A stretch of 64,000 bases of DNA from contig CALRXS010000002.1 in the NCBI GenBank assembly GCA_943372195.1, positions 185,385 to 249,384 on the forward strand. The letters run 5' to 3'. This document shows positions 26,690 through 36,368 of this stretch, one piece after another. A model generated the notes under the pieces. The model was not told the DNA's origin and searched no databases. It was given only the letters and a program-made list of their open reading frames with translations. Position 1 is the stretch's first letter. Every line of letters begins with the position of its first letter. Source of the DNA: JAEYZM01 sp943372195 (GTDB lineage: Bacteria > Bacteroidota > Bacteroidia > Sphingobacteriales > Sphingobacteriaceae). The position numbers and the translations under genes were made by a program.

Positions 26690-27943
26690 ATGATTAAAAT
26701 CATAATCAGGGGGAATACTTATAGAAAAATTATTAATTTTATTAGTATGCCCGTCCAAAACGAACTAATTAAACTTAATTTAATTAATACTATAGATCAG
26801 AACATTGAAGAATATGTTTTCTACCAATTACTATTCAAATCTGATGGTTCCATCAAATTTCTTTTTATAAGTGAACAAATTAAAAACTACAATTCTCACT
26901 CCGTCGAAGAAATTAAAGGAAATCCGAACTTACTATACGAAAATGTACATCCCGATTATTTAGAATACTTAAACAACATTCGAGAGGAAGCATTTAGAGA
27001 AATAAAAAACTTTCGAGTTGAATTTCCGATATATATTAATAAATATGAATACAAATGGCTTTCTTTAATATCTGTTCCTACCAAAAAAGATGATGGGGAT
27101 ATAATATGGAATGGAATTCAGTTAGATATAACTGAAAAGAAAAAACAAGAATTAAAAATTAAAAAGCAAAATAGAATACTACTCTTGCTAAACACTGTTA
27201 ATGATGAGATTAATAAATTTAATAGTACTGACGAATTGCTTGAAAATGTCATAAAAAGCATTGTTAATATTGGTAAATACAAATTAGTATGGGTGAGTAT
27301 TAAACCCAATGAAGATTCTCCAGATCAAGTTGTTAAAGCGTACAAATCTTATGGCGTTATAGAATATTTAGATAATGTTACTATAGACCTTAATAATCCG
27401 AAAATGAATATGGGTCCTACTGCTATTGCTTTAAACAATAAAGTCACGACTGTAATAAATAATATGACGTATGCAGACAATTTCAAACCTTGGCTAGAAG
27501 TTGCAGGTAAATACGGATTAAGATCAGCTGTGATTTTCCCTTTAACAATTAATGGTAAAGCTGCATCTATAAATATATACTCAGATGAACTTGATTCATT
27601 CAATGATGATGAATTAGAATTATTAAATCGAATTATTAAAACGCTCAATAAATCTATTCATGCTATTGAAGTTGAAATTGAAAAGAACAAATATGAAGCT
27701 GAACGTCAATTAATGATTGATGATTTGACTACAAGAAATGAAAAGTTAGAAAAATTCGCGTTTGTAGTATCTCATGTTTTAAGAGCACCTGTTGCAAATA
27801 TTCTCGGGCTTGTATCTGTTATTAAAGAAGATAATCATCAATTCGAGAAGTATTTAAAATTATTAGATGAGTGTACATTAAAATTAGATTCTGTTGTTAA
27901 GGAATTAAATGAAACTCTAAGAAAAACTAATACTGAAAAATAA
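26690..27943 (+). CDS. PAS-GAF sensor protein with HisKA-like H-box but no ATPase domain
   Basis: The 417-residue protein has a PAS domain (about 30-150, ending YKWLSLISVPTKKDDGDIIW and GIQLDITEKK), a GAF domain (about 160-330, with KLVWVSIKP and GLRSAVIFPLTINGKA), and a dimerisation helix pair (about 340-410) with an H-box FAFVVSHVLRAPVANILGL, in which H362 is the phosphoacceptor position. It stops at about residue 417 right after the second helix, where a HATPase_c domain would normally start. No such domain is encoded in the next 138 bp. It may be phosphorylated by a partner kinase or act as a sensor adaptor. The start could also be M20 (MPVQNEL, 26747), since the first 19 residues are unlike PAS proteins. 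Confidence 0.75.
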   Translation: MIKIIIRGNTYRKIINFISMPVQNELIKLNLINTIDQNIEEYVFYQLLFKSDGSIKFLFISEQIKNYNSHSVEEIKGNPNLLYENVHPDYLEYLNNIREEAFREIKNFRVEFPIYINKYEYKWLSLISVPTKKDDGDIIWNGIQLDITEKKKQELKIKKQNRILLLLNTVNDEINKFNSTDELLENVIKSIVNIGKYKLVWVSIKPNEDSPDQVVKAYKSYGVIEYLDNVTIDLNNPKMNMGPTAIALNNKVTTVINNMTYADNFKPWLEVAGKYGLRSAVIFPLTINGKAASINIYSDELDSFNDDELELLNRIIKTLNKSIHAIEVEIEKNKYEAERQLMIDDLTTRNEKLEKFAFVVSHVLRAPVANILGLVSVIKEDNHQFEKYLKLLDECTLKLDSVVKELNETLRKTNTEK

Positions 27944-28081
27944 TTATTGATAATTTTTTAAGCTTAGCAGTAAACATATCTTTATTTATTTCACGAAGAA
28001 AAAAGTTAAAAAACTATTATTCTATGATTTTAGTCAGTTTTTTAATGCTTAGAATTCATTCTCTTAGCATTTTTAAATTAT

Positions 28082-29845
28082 ATGTACAACAAACACTCTT
28101 TTCATATACCTGTAATGGGTATTGCTTTTACGCTCGACTCCCCTATTAAAGTAGCTCGCTTTGGCATTGATTCTGTAATCTCTATTGTAGAAGATCGTAT
28201 CATTGAAACCATGCGTAATCATTATTACCCAATGATCAATAAAACTTATTATCCAATAACTGATAATACGGATGATTACAGAGCCAAAAGAATTCAAGAT
28301 TATTTAAACCTTGTAAATAAAATAGTTCATCAACAAATTACTCAATTGAAAAATTCTGCCTTTGAGAAAGGCTCAGAGATTGTAAAGTATTTTGAAATGT
28401 TGCCCGATAATCACAGTGCAAAGAAACTCTATAATACCTTCGTTCAACTAAACGATGACATTGAAAAAAAGAAATTAGAGAAACTACTTAGAGAACAAAT
28501 TACTCAAGGCAGTATCGATGTTAATATCATGACGAAAGTCGATAAAGATAATTTCAATGCAAATGGTGAATTGTTAACTGACCAATCTGATGCAGTAGCT
28601 GCTTTACGAGGATATGCTAAATCTAATTTAGAACATTCGGCGATTGTTTTTTCGGCCGGACTTAATCCTAGACTATACAACTATTTGGAGCAGTGTGATT
28701 CATTTAATATAGATAAAAACGGACAATTTAAAAAGCGTATTATCATTAAAGTAAGTGATTATCGATCTGCTTTAATTCAAGGTAAATATTTGGCGAAGAA
28801 AGGATTTTGGGTGAGTGAGTTTAGAATTGAGTCGGGCTTGAATTGCGGGGGACATGCATTTGCGACAGATGGGGTTTTAATGGGCCCTATTCTCGAAGAA
28901 TTTAAAACGAAAAAAGAAGAATTAAAAAACAGCTTATTCGAACTCTACCATAAATTCAATACAGAAAATAATATTAATATTTTCTCCGGATGTCCGGATT
29001 TGAAAATCACCGCACAAGGTGGTATCGGAACTTATGAGGAAGATCAATTATTAAAAAACTATTATGAAATTGATAGTACTGGTTGGGGTACCCCATTTTT
29101 ATTAGTACCAGAAGCAACTACAGTAGATGATCATACCCTTAATAAATTAGAAAATGCTACTGAAGAGGATATTAAGCTAAGTCATAACTCACCTTTGGGT
29201 GTACGCTTTCATTATTTAAAAGGTACTAGCTCTTACGAAGAAAAATTGAATAGAATTAAAGATGGTAAACCTGGCAGCCCTTGCCCCGAGAAACATCTTG
29301 CCATGAACACTGAATTCAATGGAGAAGCACTATGTACCGCTTCAAAAAAATATCAAAAATTGAAAATTGCTGAAATTGAAAGTCTAGAAATCGATGAGGA
29401 AGAACGTAAAAATCAAATATCGAAATTATTAGATAAAGAATGTTTATGCATAGGCTTAAGCAATGCAGCAGCAATCAATTATCAAAAACCATTTATTAAA
29501 AATAATTCATCGGTAACAATTTGTCCCGGTCCGAATATTGTGAATTTCTCAAAGATTGTTTCATTGTCAACTATGGTTGATCATATCTATGGTCGCAGCA
29601 ATATTATGACGAACGAAAATAGATCACACATGTTCATCAATGAATTGAAATTATACATAGATTATTTAGTAGAGCAACTATTAGAAGCTAAAAATTTAGA
29701 GGATGATTTAAAGAAAAAGAAATCTTTAATTTCTTATTGCGACAATTTATTATCAGGCATTGAATACTACAAGCAAATGCAATTAAAGGGAGTAGAAAAG
29801 TACGAACAGGAAATTCTTAAACTCAAAGAACTTTATTTGCAATAA
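28082..29845 (+). CDS. unrecognised 587-residue cytosolic protein with Cys motifs
   Basis: I cannot place this protein firmly. It has no signal peptide. It begins HSFHIPVMGIAFTLDSPIKV and has glycine-rich loops (SGLNCGGHAFATDGVLMGP; ITAQGGIGTYEEDQLL) that recall FMN-dependent TIM-barrel enzymes such as nitronate monooxygenase. Clusters of cysteine lie in the second half: SPCPEKHLAMN, ALCTASKKY, KECLCIGLSNAA and VTICPGPNIV. They could bind an iron-sulfur cluster or metal. The C-terminal 90 residues are helical and charged. The gene stands alone between divergent and convergent neighbours and has a strong terminator after it. Its size and regular composition indicate a real conserved protein. 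Any enzymatic role is a guess. Confidence 0.6.
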   Translation: MYNKHSFHIPVMGIAFTLDSPIKVARFGIDSVISIVEDRIIETMRNHYYPMINKTYYPITDNTDDYRAKRIQDYLNLVNKIVHQQITQLKNSAFEKGSEIVKYFEMLPDNHSAKKLYNTFVQLNDDIEKKKLEKLLREQITQGSIDVNIMTKVDKDNFNANGELLTDQSDAVAALRGYAKSNLEHSAIVFSAGLNPRLYNYLEQCDSFNIDKNGQFKKRIIIKVSDYRSALIQGKYLAKKGFWVSEFRIESGLNCGGHAFATDGVLMGPILEEFKTKKEELKNSLFELYHKFNTENNINIFSGCPDLKITAQGGIGTYEEDQLLKNYYEIDSTGWGTPFLLVPEATTVDDHTLNKLENATEEDIKLSHNSPLGVRFHYLKGTSSYEEKLNRIKDGKPGSPCPEKHLAMNTEFNGEALCTASKKYQKLKIAEIESLEIDEEERKNQISKLLDKECLCIGLSNAAAINYQKPFIKNNSSVTICPGPNIVNFSKIVSLSTMVDHIYGRSNIMTNENRSHMFINELKLYIDYLVEQLLEAKNLEDDLKKKKSLISYCDNLLSGIEYYKQMQLKGVEKYEQEILKLKELYLQ

Positions 29846-29852
29846 TTAAAAA

Positions 29853-29878
29853 AACCTCCTGATTTTCATCAGGAGGTT
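29853..29878 (-). terminator. terminator shared by convergent genes
   Basis: AACCTCCTGA (29853-29862) pairs exactly with TCAGGAGGTT (29869-29878) across a 6-nt loop. Read on the minus strand it is followed by a run of T (29846-29852 complement), so it fits best as the intrinsic terminator of the choice-of-anchor-I/nucleotidase gene, and its stem could also stop the plus-strand transcript. Confidence 0.85.
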
Positions 29879-29913
29879 AAAACTTAAAAACTTACGATAA
29901 TTATTATATTAAA

Positions 29914-32900
29914 TTACTTTTTAATAAACTTAATTGTTGAGTTCTGATCTTTAGTGCTCAACTCTATAAAGTAAACACCAGAACTTAATTCATTCAATTC
30001 AATCGAAGATGATGAATTCACTAATCCTGATTTTATATCTCTACCCGTAACATCCTTGATAATATAATTCATTACTTCTGAAGAGTAATTCTCAACTGTG
30101 ATCATATCTTCAGCCGGATTTGGGTATAATTTGAAATTACCTTTATACATATTGTTATCTATACCTGAGATTAATAATCTTACTAACTTTAAGTTATTAG
30201 GAGTATTTGCTAACATTTCATCTGCACCTGCACTAGCTTTAACTGTCCAGATGATACTCACTGAATCACCATTATTTACACCTAATGTTCCAAGTAATGT
30301 ACTTATTGTGCCACTTGTTAAACTAAGACTTGTTGATGAACCATTATTATCAGCAGGTAAAGTTACAATCGGAATTGAGAAATCACCACCTGGTAAATCA
30401 GCTAACCATTCATAAGTTGTAGCAGCTTGTGAAGATTCCCATGTAATACGTACTCCAGTTGTGTCGTTATCTTTTACTGCAAGACGTGCGTTATTCGCCG
30501 GACTTAACAAATTGAAATTACTTAACTGAAGGATGATATCTGACTTCATCGTTCCTTGTAATTGATATCCGTTTAAGCAATTACTTGAAGGGTTTGAACA
30601 GAACTGAATTAAAATACCTTCGAATGTAAACGGACCTGTTGGAATGTTCAATGCTGGGGCATCGTCAATTTCTGTATCTGCTGATGAGATTACTCTAAAT
30701 ACTGTTGTATCACCAACATTCGTACCATCCCAAACATTATAATTTGTACTTGGAGTAAATGAACCAGTACCATTTATATTTAAATTTTTGATACGTACCA
30801 ATTCACTTTCGTAAGCTTCAGCATTCGCTAATAATTGTGACACTGTTAACTCTTGAATTTCTGGTAGCATTCTATTTGAAGCTAGCTTGAATACTGTATT
30901 TGTCGCAGTAAATGCACCACTTGCTAATTGAATTTGTGCATAATTGTTGAAGTTATTTCTTAATCCTAATACCTCTACACTATCTCCAACTGTTAATTTT
31001 TTAGCAGCAACTGAATCAACCATCGCACCGCTTGATTGACGAACTGCAATTGCAGCTGTTCCATCTTGAATATAAATGAATCTTCCATAAGCTCTAGTAA
31101 TCACACCTCTTGTTCTTACTAAATTAGGTGCAGCAATATTTCTTGCAGCGGCGATGTTAACTGCAGGATTTGTTTCTGGAAAGATATCGTCTTTTCTTGC
31201 GTTTAATAATTGAATTCTCTTATCTCCTACTAAAGATGTGTCTCTTACTGCGTATGCATTTGCTGTAGAATTATGTTTTGCTTGCATGTATTCAGCAAAG
31301 GCATCTTGCTCTGAACCAATTACTGCAAATGTAGATGTACCAGCTGTTTTAATTGCTGTGTCTAAATCTACACGAGCTGATGTTACTGCAGGGAAAGGAT
31401 AACCATCACCACCTACTTGTGAACCCGGACCTGATGCATTCGCTAAGAAGTTTAGAGTTACAACTTTGTAAATTCTTGATGTATCACCAACTAAAACTCC
31501 ATTTCTTACAATCGTATCTTTTCTATTTCCTAATGAATCGATTATAACTAATGATTTAATTTTATTTCCTCTAGCTAATGTTGAATCATAACTAAATGCA
31601 ATACCACCTATTTGTGGGAATTGACCTGGTGTAGCACCCGGACGAGTAGCTGAAACACCATGTTCTATTAATCTCTTCAAGCCAGATGCAGTAGTCGTTA
31701 CAATTACTAATCTGTTGTTGAATCTCAATGAATTTTCAATATCTAATCTTGAAATATCTCCTTGTGATTTATTCGCTGCAGGGTTTGCTTGTGTTGGTTC
31801 TAACACTACATTATTACCTACTGAATTTACAAATCCGACTGCCGAACGAATACCACCACCATTTTTGATAGATACTTTTACATCTGCATCGTATTTCTTC
31901 GCATACCATAAGTTTGCGTCAGAACTTAAGTTTCCTAAATTAGTTTCTTCAGTTCTTACAAAGGTTCTTCTTCCTTCTAAAAATACTTTTGACTTACCTA
32001 CAATGGTACCATCCTTAGAAACAATTACATTTCTAATTGCATCACAAATTACTTTTACATTTGCAGCCTTTGTACCTGTTGCAAATGCTGATGAGTATGT
32101 TCCCCAAAGGCTTGTCACCATTATTGAATCTGAAACGTATACACCATTTGTTTGGTTGTTCAATAAACTATCAATTAAGATACCATCTGCATTAAAATCA
32201 CAAACAAAACGACCTACATATTTCCATTCTGATGTTGTATTTAAAATCACCATCGGCTCATTTGTTAAGCTTCTAGTTTTAATAGGATATTGTTCTGTTG
32301 CAACATCACCTGGATTTAAACGATCATTAGCATCTGCCGTATATGCATGGTTACCACCTGAAATAATGATGTCTACATTTTTCAATAGTGGTGCTAATGC
32401 TTTTTCATTCGCTAACTGTTGTAAGTGTGCTAATAAAATAATTTTATTTACACCTTGCTTAGCAACTAATGAATCAATTACTGGTTGTAAGATTGCTGCT
32501 AATGCTGGCATATCATCTACTTGCACACCTTTAACTGTAGTTGCACCTGGTGATGAAATTTTTGCAAGCACTTGTGTCGTCGCACCTACTACTCCTATTT
32601 TTTCACCATTACGTGTTATTACTATAGATGGTGCTATACCTTTCTTCTGGTTGTTATTAGTAATATTTACTGGCGTTTTGAATGATGTATCACTCAAAAT
32701 TTGATTCGTAAATAAGTAATTTAAATTCGCATCATTACTGAAATCTAAATTCGCACTTACATATGGAAACTGTGCTCCTATTGATCTTTTATCGGCGCCT
32801 GAATTTCTGATGTCTACACCAATTTGTCCGTTTAAGTCTGAAGTACCTAAATCAAACTCATGATTACCCAATGCCGATGCATTGAATCCGATGATGTTCA

Positions 32901-34806
32901 TGATTGCAATATCTGCTCTACCAATCGCCGGACGAATTGCTTGCGTACCTGCATAGTAACTAGATGCAGTATTTCTCAATGCTGATTGCACTGAAGGATC
33001 TTCACCTGCTGATAAGAACGGACCTGGTAATGTATTATCACCAGAAGATAATATTAATGTATTAACATGTTGATCTTCTAACTTGTCAACAATTGCTGCA
33101 TATCTAGGAGCATCAATTGTTGCAGGCACTGAACTCTCCATATCTGATGAATGTAAAATCTGCATTTGAAATGCTGATCTTGAATTCAATTGAATGATTG
33201 ATACTGTACCTGAAATTTCGTTAGACACTAATAATAAATCTTTACCGTTCGGACTTTCATTTCTAGGTATGAACAATAAGCCTTCTGGACCTAAATCACC
33301 AACTGTAGATACAGTACCTGAACCAGGTGTTACAGAAAAATCTCTTGTATTAATGTAATCAACGAAGTATGGAGCATTAGGATTTGTAATGTTATAAATC
33401 ATCACTCCACCAATTCTTTCTAACGCAATGAATGCATAAGTTGAATCTAAAATTTTACCAACTGTAATTGCTTCAGGCTCCGGGCCTTTATCATCACTTC
33501 TATTGTCTTTTGTATTATTTGAATTACTTGCATTAAAATTATTAGGGTATTTAGCAGCAGTAATTTGTTCAAATTTATCACCACTGTCCCAAACTAATGA
33601 ACCAGTTGTACCATTCCATACCGTGAATGATCTTGCACCGAAACAAAAAACTGAATCAAATTTACCATCACCGTTAAAATCACCGAACTTATTAGAGACA
33701 GTTAATCTACCCATAGCAGTATTTGCTTTCATTGCAGTAACCATTGCAGCACCACCAAATTTTGCAGTATCTACAACATATGATGAATTACCAAAACGAA
33801 CTTCTTCATTATTTGCCGCACCCCAATCTCCTCTAACATCACCTTCATTAGCAGTGAATAAATACGTATTACCTGCGTAAGTATAACTAGCAATTGCATC
33901 TGGTTGATACATTCCAAAAACCGGATAATTTGCTATATTAATTATTGCTCCATTATCTGATGCATCCATACCATTACCTGCTAAATTATGATTCTTGAAT
34001 CCGAGTGGAATCAATTTAGTAACCGTTGCAGTTGCAATGTTTATTTCAGCGATACAATTATTTTCTTGACAAGTAACCCAAGCAGTTTGAGAATTATCAG
34101 AAACAGTAATGTATTCTGGTTCTAAATCTTCAGCTACTGTAGAGTTACGTAAAAAAGCACCACCAGAAGTTTGAATCTTACCTGTGATTTTAATTTTCTT
34201 ATCAATAGATTGATTGTTGAATGCAGTGAATCCTGCAGTTTGAACATTCGCTTGTGTAATACCAGCAACACCATTTTCAATGTTGATGATACTAACAGAA
34301 CCTTCTGGGTCTACTGTGTACCCTACGTTAGGCTCCCCTTCGTTGGCCACTAAAACTTTTTTGCCATCTGGAGTAAACATTAACATATCAGGGTTTGCAC
34401 CTACCTTTACCTGAGAAATGAAAGCTAAAGTTTTAGCATTAAAGAATACTACTTTACCATTCGCTGTTTTACCTAATGAGTCAATAACAGCTGCTGCAAC
34501 GATTCCATTTTTGCTAGCGATAGAAGTAATGTCACTTCCATAAGGTTTTAATGAGAATACATTTATTTGTTGTGGTGCATTTAAATTGCTGATGTCAACA
34601 ACTTTGATACTTGTATCGACACCTGAATTTACGAACATACGTTTAGTTTGCATGTCGTATGCAGAAATTTCTGCAGATGCATTATTGTAAACCCCAGTAG
34701 AGAATCTACTGATAAACTGTGGTTTAACTTGTGCCTCTGCTAAGAAACTAATCGAAGTAAATAGCATTGTACTTAATGCTATTTTAAATAGTAATTGTCT
34801 TTGCAT
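29914..34806 (-). CDS. secreted choice-of-anchor-I / 5'-nucleotidase multidomain phosphoesterase with type IX sorting signal
   Basis: The 1630-residue protein has a signal peptide (ending SISFLAEAQ). Residues 30-540 form a beta-propeller-like 'choice-of-anchor I' domain (PDMLMFTPDGKKVLVANEGE; YLFTANEGDVRGDWG). Residues 545-860 are a calcineurin-like metallophosphatase of the 5'-nucleotidase family with LHSSDMES, LILSSGDNTLPGP, ALGNHEFDLG, ILLAHLQQL and IIISGGNHAY. A 5'-nucleotidase C-terminal domain follows (to about 1170, with KNGGGIRSAVG). About 1200-1430 looks like OB-fold, about 1430-1548 like the SusE/Ig type (LSPANNARLAV), and 1555-1630 is the type IX sorting domain (LYPNPAEDMITVE). It probably releases phosphate from nucleotides or organic phosphates at the cell surface. 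The first metal-binding motif reads SSDMES where DxH is usual, so activity needs proof. Confidence 0.88.
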   Translation of the reverse strand: MQRQLLFKIALSTMLFTSISFLAEAQVKPQFISRFSTGVYNNASAEISAYDMQTKRMFVNSGVDTSIKVVDISNLNAPQQINVFSLKPYGSDITSIASKNGIVAAAVIDSLGKTANGKVVFFNAKTLAFISQVKVGANPDMLMFTPDGKKVLVANEGEPNVGYTVDPEGSVSIINIENGVAGITQANVQTAGFTAFNNQSIDKKIKITGKIQTSGGAFLRNSTVAEDLEPEYITVSDNSQTAWVTCQENNCIAEINIATATVTKLIPLGFKNHNLAGNGMDASDNGAIINIANYPVFGMYQPDAIASYTYAGNTYLFTANEGDVRGDWGAANNEEVRFGNSSYVVDTAKFGGAAMVTAMKANTAMGRLTVSNKFGDFNGDGKFDSVFCFGARSFTVWNGTTGSLVWDSGDKFEQITAAKYPNNFNASNSNNTKDNRSDDKGPEPEAITVGKILDSTYAFIALERIGGVMIYNITNPNAPYFVDYINTRDFSVTPGSGTVSTVGDLGPEGLLFIPRNESPNGKDLLLVSNEISGTVSIIQLNSRSAFQMQILHSSDMESSVPATIDAPRYAAIVDKLEDQHVNTLILSSGDNTLPGPFLSAGEDPSVQSALRNTASSYYAGTQAIRPAIGRADIAIMNIIGFNASALGNHEFDLGTSDLNGQIGVDIRNSGADKRSIGAQFPYVSANLDFSNDANLNYLFTNQILSDTSFKTPVNITNNNQKKGIAPSIVITRNGEKIGVVGATTQVLAKISSPGATTVKGVQVDDMPALAAILQPVIDSLVAKQGVNKIILLAHLQQLANEKALAPLLKNVDIIISGGNHAYTADANDRLNPGDVATEQYPIKTRSLTNEPMVILNTTSEWKYVGRFVCDFNADGILIDSLLNNQTNGVYVSDSIMVTSLWGTYSSAFATGTKAANVKVICDAIRNVIVSKDGTIVGKSKVFLEGRRTFVRTEETNLGNLSSDANLWYAKKYDADVKVSIKNGGGIRSAVGFVNSVGNNVVLEPTQANPAANKSQGDISRLDIENSLRFNNRLVIVTTTASGLKRLIEHGVSATRPGATPGQFPQIGGIAFSYDSTLARGNKIKSLVIIDSLGNRKDTIVRNGVLVGDTSRIYKVVTLNFLANASGPGSQVGGDGYPFPAVTSARVDLDTAIKTAGTSTFAVIGSEQDAFAEYMQAKHNSTANAYAVRDTSLVGDKRIQLLNARKDDIFPETNPAVNIAAARNIAAPNLVRTRGVITRAYGRFIYIQDGTAAIAVRQSSGAMVDSVAAKKLTVGDSVEVLGLRNNFNNYAQIQLASGAFTATNTVFKLASNRMLPEIQELTVSQLLANAEAYESELVRIKNLNINGTGSFTPSTNYNVWDGTNVGDTTVFRVISSADTEIDDAPALNIPTGPFTFEGILIQFCSNPSSNCLNGYQLQGTMKSDIILQLSNFNLLSPANNARLAVKDNDTTGVRITWESSQAATTYEWLADLPGGDFSIPIVTLPADNNGSSTSLSLTSGTISTLLGTLGVNNGDSVSIIWTVKASAGADEMLANTPNNLKLVRLLISGIDNNMYKGNFKLYPNPAEDMITVENYSSEVMNYIIKDVTGRDIKSGLVNSSSSIELNELSSGVYFIELSTKDQNSTIKFIKK

Positions 34807-34904
34807 ATGATTGATTTATCTGAGTACTAAGTACCCTTTTCAAAATCAAGCAAATGTTAAGTGAAGTTTATTTAATGTTAAAGATTAGGTCACTTTAATG
34901 TGAA

Positions 34905-35495
34905 CTAGTAGTTAATTAAAATATCTTGCAACTCCCTCATCACCCCATGCCCCTTATCTTTTGCGTACCATCCGTGTAAATTAATATGAAATTGTTCTTT
35001 CGTCATTTCACCATTTGAAGCTTTGTACTCTTTGAATAATTCTACTGCTTCACTAGGTCTTGGACCCCATACAAATAATTGATTACCCTCTTTATCAAAC
35101 GATACTAATTTCGGAATCGATTTACTACCATTGGTATGGTATTCTTCTATCCATGCCGGATGCTCGTCTCTGAAAATAATTCTTAACTCAATTTTACCAT
35201 TCGACTCTGCTACCACCTTTGCAATCACTGGCAATACTTGCGACGAATCTCCACACCACGATTCAGTAATGACTACCAAAATTTGTTCTTGCTTTAAATT
35301 ATGTAGGATGGTACTGAACTCTTCACTGAGTTGCAATGTCTTATTCCAACGCTCCATTCTCTTTTGATTTAGAGCTGTATAATGTATGTGTTCTTCTGTA
35401 GCTTCACCTGAACTGCTATTGTTTTCTACTAAGCTTGCTGTATGTTGAAAAAACTCTTCGTAATCATAGTATTTATTAATGCTTTCTAATTTCAT
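34905..35495 (-). CDS. thioredoxin-fold protein with a single active-site Cys
   Basis: The 196-residue cytosolic protein has a thioredoxin fold of the PF14595 type. The active-site loop reads TESWCGDSSQVLPV, so only C81 is present and the second cysteine is replaced by Ser. The cis-proline loop is SIPKLVSF. This CGDS form is typical for the family, which is widespread in Bacteroidota and Firmicutes. A single-Cys site fits a role in mixed disulfide or bacillithiol-type chemistry better than dithiol reduction; the actual substrate is not known. No signal peptide is seen. A 69-bp gap separates it from the downstream TIGR02757 gene's start, but the strand is the same, so a shared transcript is possible. 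Confidence 0.8.
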   Translation of the reverse strand: MKLESINKYYDYEEFFQHTASLVENNSSSGEATEEHIHYTALNQKRMERWNKTLQLSEEFSTILHNLKQEQILVVITESWCGDSSQVLPVIAKVVAESNGKIELRIIFRDEHPAWIEEYHTNGSKSIPKLVSFDKEGNQLFVWGPRPSEAVELFKEYKASNGEMTKEQFHINLHGWYAKDKGHGVMRELQDILINY

Positions 35496-35564
35496 ATAGA
35501 TTTAAAATGTGCTCAAAAATAGCTTGTATTATTTGAATATTATGTGACTTAAATTATTGTATTT

Positions 35565-36347
35565 CTAAAATTTATTGTGCATACGATTTACTCCATAACC
35601 AAATAAAGCGAAGTCGTATTTCACCGGATCATTGGCATCATATTTCTTTAAATTATCTGTCAACTCAACTGCTGTCAACCAATCGAGTTGCTTTCTTTCT
35701 ATCAATTTAAATTCACGAGCGATGCGTTCTACATGTATGTCGATGGGGCAAACCAGTTCTGACATTTTGATTTGCTTCCAAATTCCGAAGTCGACACCTT
35801 GCTTGTCTTTACGTACCATCCAGCGTAAAAACATACACAACCTTTTGCAGGTAGACTTTTGCTCTGGTGAGGAAATATGTTTCTTCGTTCTTGAAGGAAA
35901 ATCTTCTAATGAAAAAAAGTTATTTCGAAAATTAATTAGATAAGGTTCTATGTTCGTTTTTGTTTTGATCTTTACTTCATTCGTCAATAAATTTTTATTT
36001 ACAAAAGCATCTTCTAAACTATACCTAGCTCGATACAAATTCTTCAAAAACTCTATAAAATACAAGGCATCTGTGGCATTGAAAGTTCTATGTTTAAAAT
36101 TTTCAAATACCTTCAAATCTGAATCTTCATGATGCAACATAAAATCATGCGGCGCATCATCCATCATTTTCAAAATCTCTTTACTCTTATTGATAATCGT
36201 AGTGCGTTGTCCCCATGCAAAAATAGCAGCGAACAATGCTGCTATTTCAATATCTTCTTTCTTCGAATACATGTGCGGCACCGAGATGGGGTCGGAGGCG
36301 ATGAAATCGAGGGTGTTGAATTGCTTATAGAGTATATCAAGATTCAT
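35565..36347 (-). CDS. TIGR02757/DUF2400 family protein
   Basis: The 260-residue protein matches the TIGR02757 (DUF2400) family: an N-terminal DPISVPHMYSKKEDIEIAAL, FAWGQRTTIINKS, HRTFNATDALYFIEFLKNLY, and the late WMVRKDKQGVDFGIWKQI and CPIDIHVERIAREF segments. The fold is related to helix-hairpin-helix DNA glycosylases, but the role is unknown. Length is normal for the family. A hairpin-rich repeat lies directly upstream, so its promoter would have to lie in or beyond that element. Confidence 0.85.
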   Translation of the reverse strand: MNLDILYKQFNTLDFIASDPISVPHMYSKKEDIEIAALFAAIFAWGQRTTIINKSKEILKMMDDAPHDFMLHHEDSDLKVFENFKHRTFNATDALYFIEFLKNLYRARYSLEDAFVNKNLLTNEVKIKTKTNIEPYLINFRNNFFSLEDFPSRTKKHISSPEQKSTCKRLCMFLRWMVRKDKQGVDFGIWKQIKMSELVCPIDIHVERIAREFKLIERKQLDWLTAVELTDNLKKYDANDPVKYDFALFGYGVNRMHNKF

Positions 36348-36368
36348 TTTTATCGTATTATGTATTCC

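Noticed and set aside
31715..32704. A 329-codon open frame on the plus strand inside the nucleotidase gene
   Set aside because: It lies wholly antisense to a gene with clear domain order and a sorting signal, and it has no start context or recognised domain; long shadows are common opposite such repetitive composition.
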